Origin: Medicago truncatula
Lineage: Eukaryota; Streptophyta; Magnoliopsida; Fabales; Fabaceae
Reading direction: 5' to 3'
Length of the DNA: 64,000 nucleotides
Assembly (NCBI RefSeq): GCF_003473485.1
Contig: NC_053045.1
Coordinates: forward strand, 50,572,494-50,636,493
In this document: positions 60,012 to 64,000 of the stretch, piece by piece
Numbering within the stretch: position 1 is the first letter of the stretch
How the letters are laid out: each line of letters starts with the position of its first letter
Made by a program: the position numbers and the translations under genes
The notes under the pieces: model-generated
What the model saw: only the letters and a program-made list of their open reading frames with translations
Database searches by the model: none
What the model was told of the DNA's origin: nothing

Positions 60012-62365
60012 ATGAACTCTCGAGAAGTTACGCTAGTGGCCACCGCAACTGCGTTTGGCGCCTTGGCCTCCGCAATCGCTCTTCATTTCTTCTACCGCTC
60101 TCAAACTCACTCATCCAAAACCAATCCTTCACAAAACGGCATCGTATCTTCTTCTTCTTCTTCTTCTTCTTCACGAGTTAGAAGTTCTGGGGATCCTTTC
60201 GACCCCACCAAGCGCAAAGGGTAATTCCATTTCCAACTTCTTTTATTTACTTTGTAGCTCGTATTTATTTAACGGATTTGATTTTATGCAGATACTTGTC
60301 TTGGGATGATTATTTCATGGCTATTGCGTTTTTGTCTGCTGAAAGATCCAAAGACCCTAATAGGCAGGTCATATTTTATTGCAAAATTGTTTGGATAAAC
60401 AGCTCAATTGGAAGCTTATAGCATAAGTGTATAAACTATTTTTTTTGTGAAAGTGCATGATTCGAGTCATGGCTATGCATAATTCAAATCAAGTTGACTC
60501 GAGTTGTGCAGTGTAATTTTACCTATAAATAGTTGTTTTTTGATAGCATTTGTAACAACTCGCAAAATGGAATCTTAGAGAGAGGGAACACGAAAAGGCT
60601 CTTAGAACTTGTGCTTGAGCCTAACTCAACGCCACAAAACCGGCTTGTGAGGTGATGATTGCCCCCATTTATAAACACTTGTTCAAACCATTTGTTATCC
60701 AATGTGTGACTCCTACAAAGGCTAGGGTTTTGAGTGTCGAGAGCTCTTGGGTGAGGTTCTAGGGTTTGAGAAAAACATTTCAAACACCTTGGATAGTGAG
60801 ATCTCATTAGAGGAAGAATTTAAGCTTTCTCTCTTGATTTTCTTAGGATCTTGTTGTGGACTAAGATAGACTTGAGAAAAGGGTGGAAATTATGGTTTAT
60901 CGTTGAAGTTAATTACTTGTAACCTCTTTACATTCCCTGTAAGGACTCACTCGTAGTGGTTTGGAGAGCTATTCTCCCCGCAGACGAAGGTCAATTTAAG
61001 GCAAACTGGGAAATAATAGTATTATATTAGTGTTTTTGTTCCTCTACTCTCTTATCTCTGTTCTTTGGTTATGAATGTGGATTTGCTATACACATAAGTT
61101 GCTAGTTGATTAGTGTTGCTTGAACTGTTTGTTGTTGGTTGTCATTGTTATTTGCTCCACATCTTTGTTCTTATTCACAACATATTTATGCAGCAAAAGA
61201 TAAAATGAAGTTAAATTGTTTTTTTATAAGCTCTAAGTTGTTTTCATAAGCTATTTTGGAGAACGTGTGAAAATAAGCCAAAAACAACTTATAAACATGT
61301 CATAAGTTCTTCTAAACACCCTCACAATTGCTTTTGCCAATTCAAACAGACCCTAATTTCCATAGCACCTACACTTGTAATTATTTATACACATATCTCT
61401 GATCAAAATCATATTCTAAATATACTTTAGTATCTTAGTACCTAAATATTGTACCAAATATTTAATATGTTTGGATGCATTTGTAATTTTTTTTAGTGAT
61501 AGTGCATATAAATTACAATGCTGGTTTTAAAGGTCATGCATATTGGTGTCGTTGTTATTGATAATGTAGGTGGGTGCTTGCTTAGTGAGTCAAGATGATA
61601 TAATTCTCGGTAAGTTTATTCTGTACTCTTATCCAATCTATTTATTTTTGTGAAACACATGTTTTATGCCTTGTTTTTTTTTCCTTCTGTGGCAGGCATT
61701 GGTTATAATGGATTTCCAAGAGGTTGTTCTGATGACAAGCTACCATGGGCCAAGGTAAGTGTTTAAGGCAGGAGTTTGAGTTATTTTTCTTTTGCTATCA
61801 TTTAAAATTTCTCATTGATTGATAAATCTATTTATATGTTTCAGAAATCTAGGACCGGGAATCCTTTGGAGACCAAGTACCCGTGAGTGTTTTCAAATCA
61901 TATTTCACTCTTGTTGTAACCTTAATCATGTTCTCGCTCAAGTCTTTTCATTAATAAGGATGACTTTGATAATGGTTTTTCTGTTCTTCCTATTCTAGTT
62001 ATGTTTGTCATGCTGAAGTAAATGCTATTCTTAACACAAACCATGCCTCTGCTGCTGGACAAGTGAGTTCCTCTGTACCTCTCTAATTAACATATCGTAG
62101 CTTCTGGATATTATTTTCCTTATACTTTATTTATGACATTCCTTTTGTAACTTCCACACCTGGACAATGGCATTAGTTTTAGCACACATATAACATGCCA
62201 TTGTTTACACCAGTTAGCACCTAGAAGAAATTTCTTATATATTTCTTAAATCAAGTTTTATTTTACCACCTGATACTAAGATATTCTTATTTTCTTTTTT
62301 AATCGATGCAGCGGCTGTATGTGACAATGTTTCCTTGCAATGAGTGCGCCAAGATCATAATCCAG
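60012..62365 (+). CDS. Deoxycytidylate (dCMP) deaminase, 3' end outside window
   Basis: Seven exons join in frame: 60012-60220, 60292-60367, 61570-61609, 61696-61754, 61845-61882, 61999-62062 and 62312-62365, giving residues 1-180. The zinc site is complete: CHAE (144-147, H145 ligand and E147 proton shuttle) and PCNEC (170-174, C171 and C174 ligands). YLSWDDYFM (71-79) and [10 protein letters not shown] (110-119) are family blocks. Residues 6-28 are hydrophobic, a possible membrane or organelle-targeting segment, followed by a run of serines. The enzyme converts dCMP to dUMP for dTTP synthesis. The final 50 or so residues expected in the family are not in the window; the following intron is at least 1.6 kb and holds a copia element. 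Confidence 0.93.
60598..60716 (-). mobile_element. TRIM-like LTR in dCMP deaminase intron 2
   Basis: On the minus strand AGGAGTCACACATTGG, GTTTATAAATGGGGGC, CACCTCACAAGCCGGTTTTG and CAAGTTCTAAGAGCC follow the layout of the LTR at 38.26 kb. No primer-binding site is retained. Confidence 0.5.
61205..61357. repeat. Fragment of the 'GGGTCTGTTTG' family in intron 2
   Basis: TTTTCATAAGCTATTTTGG, AACTTATAAACATGTCATAA and the end CCAATTCAAACAGACCC match the repeats in RFC2 intron 2. A possible other end (GTTTGGATAAACAGCTCAAT) lies at about 60390, so the element may be split by the sequence between. Confidence 0.5.
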
Positions 62366-62407
62366 GTTGGTGGCCTCGTTTAATTTGATGCATACTATAG
62401 TGATGTG

Positions 62408-62630
62408 TATAACAGAGTAAAACCTTGACATGAATAACAAAGAAATCCCTTAATCATTGATAGAGAACATAGGGTATAGGCTAAAGCACTGACTAACCTA
62501 ACAGACTAAGTAAACTAACTAACCCAAGATCAAGAAATAAATCATAGGGTTAGGCTAAACAATTAACTAAGCTAACCAATCAAACTAACTAACCCAAGGT
62601 AAAGTATACAACAAACTTATTTATCTAATA
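62408..62630 (-). repeat. Copia 3' LTR
   Basis: In element orientation this is the downstream LTR, next to the RNase H and C-terminal codons. Its outer base pairs are TA...TA rather than TG...CA. Confidence 0.75.
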
Positions 62631-63398
62631 CCCTCACAAGGTGGAGAGTGTATGTCAATAATTCCTGGTTTGGAATTTGGAAAGGAGAGAATGAAAATGT
62701 TGAGGATCAAGAGGTTTTGTAAAAGTAGCCGCTAATTGATCTTTGCTTGAGATGTGCATTAGTCGAAAGAGTTTTGTTTGGAGTTTCTCGCGAACATTGT
62801 GACAACCGATTTCAATATGCTCAATAGGCTCGTGAAAGGTTGAATTTGCAGCAATATGACAGGTGAATTTGCCGTCACAGTACAGAAAAGCTGGAGTAAT
62901 GGAAGCAACCTGAAGATCTCTAAGTAAATAAGTCAGACACTGTAACCTAGACTGGCAGCGAGAGCACGATATTCAGCTTCTGTTGAGCAATGAGATACAA
63001 TTGCTTGCTTCTTTGAACACCATGAAATGAGTGTCACCCAAGAAGATGCAGTATCCTGTGACAGATCTTCGAGAAGTAGGGCAGGTAGCCCTATCGGAAT
63101 CACCGAAAGCTTTGAGATGAAAAGGAGACGAGGCAGGGAAAAGTTATCCTAGGCTAGGATTTTTCTTGAGATATCTTAAAATATGGACTGCAGCATGATG
63201 ATGAGAATTAAGAGGGTTAGACATATGTTGATTGAGCTGCTGGACAACAAAGGATATGTCACCTCTTGTGCTGGTGAGAAAAATGAGGATAGCATCACGG
63301 AAAGGGTCATCAGGAGAAGTAACAAGTAGCTTCAGGATTATCTCCTGGGCGAAGATAATAGGGATCTTTACAAGAGTCAGAGGATTCTGTTTAGGAAG

Positions 63399-63540
63399 GG
63401 GGGAGTGGGGGTGGGGGTTGGGGTTGGGTCGCTCAACTGGTTTGATCTAAAGGATAAGGAGTTCGAGGTCCTGAGTTCAAACCCGGACGAAGGTGAAAAA
63501 ACCAATCTAGCTACTAACATTTGCCATTCAAAAAAACAAA
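63399..63540 (+). mobile_element. SINE nested in the copia element
   Basis: GTCGCTCAACTGG and GAGTTCAAACCCGG are tRNA-like boxes and the 3' end is A-rich. GATTCTGTTTAGGAAG (63383-63398) and GATTCTGTTTCGGAAG (63541-63556) are a 16-bp duplication with one mismatch. The left edge is a 30-base G-rich tract. Confidence 0.75.
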
Positions 63541-63653
63541 GATTCTGTTTCGGAAGATTGATTAACAGTGGGAATGGTGGAACCGTCACTATCTTCTGGA
63601 TCTGCCATGGAAGAAAAGAGATAAGAGAAAGAGAATATCGCAGGCTGATACCA

Positions 63654-63878
63654 TATAACAGAGGGAAACCTTGATATGAATTACAAAGAAATCCCTTAAT
63701 CCATCAATAGAGAACATAGAGTATATATATACAACTAGGAAAGGGTTAGGCTAAAACACCAACTAACCCAAGATCAAAAAATACATCAGAGGGCTAGGCT
63801 AAACAACTAACTAAGCTAACCAAGCAAACTAACTTACTAACCCAAGGTAAAGTATAGGGCAGAATTATTTATCTAATA
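63654..63878 (-). repeat. Copia 5' LTR
   Basis: In element orientation this is the upstream LTR, followed directly by the primer-binding site. Compared with the other LTR it shows several substitutions and small indels, so the insertion is not recent. Confidence 0.75.
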
Positions 63879-64000
63879 CCGTGACTTCCTTACTCTGTTG
63901 ACAAAAAACAATAAATCACTCAGCTGGTTTCTTATGTGGAAGGGAAACAAAATAATGTTTGACTGTGATTTGTGATGTTAATTTTTAAGTGGTTTTAGCG
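63879..64000. other. dCMP deaminase intron 7, continuing right
   Basis: No exon of the deaminase was found in the last 122 bases. The remaining C-terminal exons should lie beyond the right edge. Confidence 0.5.

Larger units (their letters stand above)
62408..63878 (-). mobile_element. Internally deleted Ty1/copia element
   Basis: Two LTRs of 223-225 bp (62408-62630 and 63654-63878) share TATAACAGAG at one end and ATCTAATA at the other. They flank about 1 kb whose minus strand encodes only the last part of pol: [40 protein letters not shown] and SKDQLAATFTKPLDPQHFHS. A TGGTATCAG primer-binding site directly follows the inner edge of the right LTR on the minus strand. Gag, protease, integrase and most of reverse transcriptase are missing. 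It lies antisense in the dCMP deaminase gene. Confidence 0.85.

Overview
The window is nuclear DNA from a flowering plant, most likely a legume of the Medicago/Trifolium/Pisum type. Genes are split by AT-rich GT-AG introns, spacing is wide, and the sequence between genes is packed with plant-type transposon debris: Stowaway-like MITEs, Mutator-like foldback elements with 9-bp target duplications, tRNA-derived SINEs, L1- and RTE-type LINEs, Ty1/copia and TRIM fragments. A plastid DNA insertion is also present. The legume assignment is an inference from repeat families and protein similarity recalled from memory, not from a database search.

Layout. 1-8.2 kb: no recognisable gene, several MITEs. 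8.27-11.35 kb (+): an IQ67-domain (IQD) calmodulin-binding protein in four exons. 12.22 kb: an intact tRNA-Val(AAC). 13.99-18.16 kb (-): replication factor C small subunit, RFC2 type, seven exons and 333 aa, with introns carrying an RTE LINE tail and MITEs. 18.3-21.4 kb: foldback and Stowaway elements. 21.90-27.85 kb (+): a multi-spanning RING-H2 E3 ligase, 371 aa, with one GC-AG intron. 30.47-31.84 kb (-): a protein resembling a fold-type-I PLP enzyme (molybdenum-cofactor-sulfurase-like) that appears to lack the PLP lysine. 34.03-34.92 kb (+): an intronless DUF579 (IRX15/GXM family) xylan-related protein. 35-45 kb: gene-free and repeat-rich. 45.37-45.81 kb (-): a 144-aa coiled-coil protein that looks like the C-terminal part of SGR5/IDD14-16 factors without zinc fingers. 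46-59 kb: nested MITEs, a 5'-truncated LINE with a 15-bp target duplication, a retroposed NIFK-like RRM pseudogene with poly(A) and a 16-bp duplication, a broken tRNA-Leu, and a plastid rps7-ndhB insertion. 60.01 kb to beyond the right edge (+): deoxycytidylate deaminase, seven exons seen, with a copia element (itself hit by a SINE) in the seventh intron.

How the genes relate. These are independent eukaryotic genes, not operons. Two have S-phase roles: RFC2 loads the PCNA clamp and dCMP deaminase feeds dTTP synthesis; the latter has an exact E2F consensus upstream. The RFC2/RING-H2 pair is head to head and, from memory, matches the adjacent Arabidopsis loci At1g63160/At1g63170, suggesting conserved microsynteny. 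I found no convincing undescribed molecular system. The most unusual items are the lysine-less PLP-fold protein, the zinc-finger-less SGR5-like protein with an EAR-like motif, the chimeric retrocopy at 52.9-54.0 kb, and the clean nested insertions.
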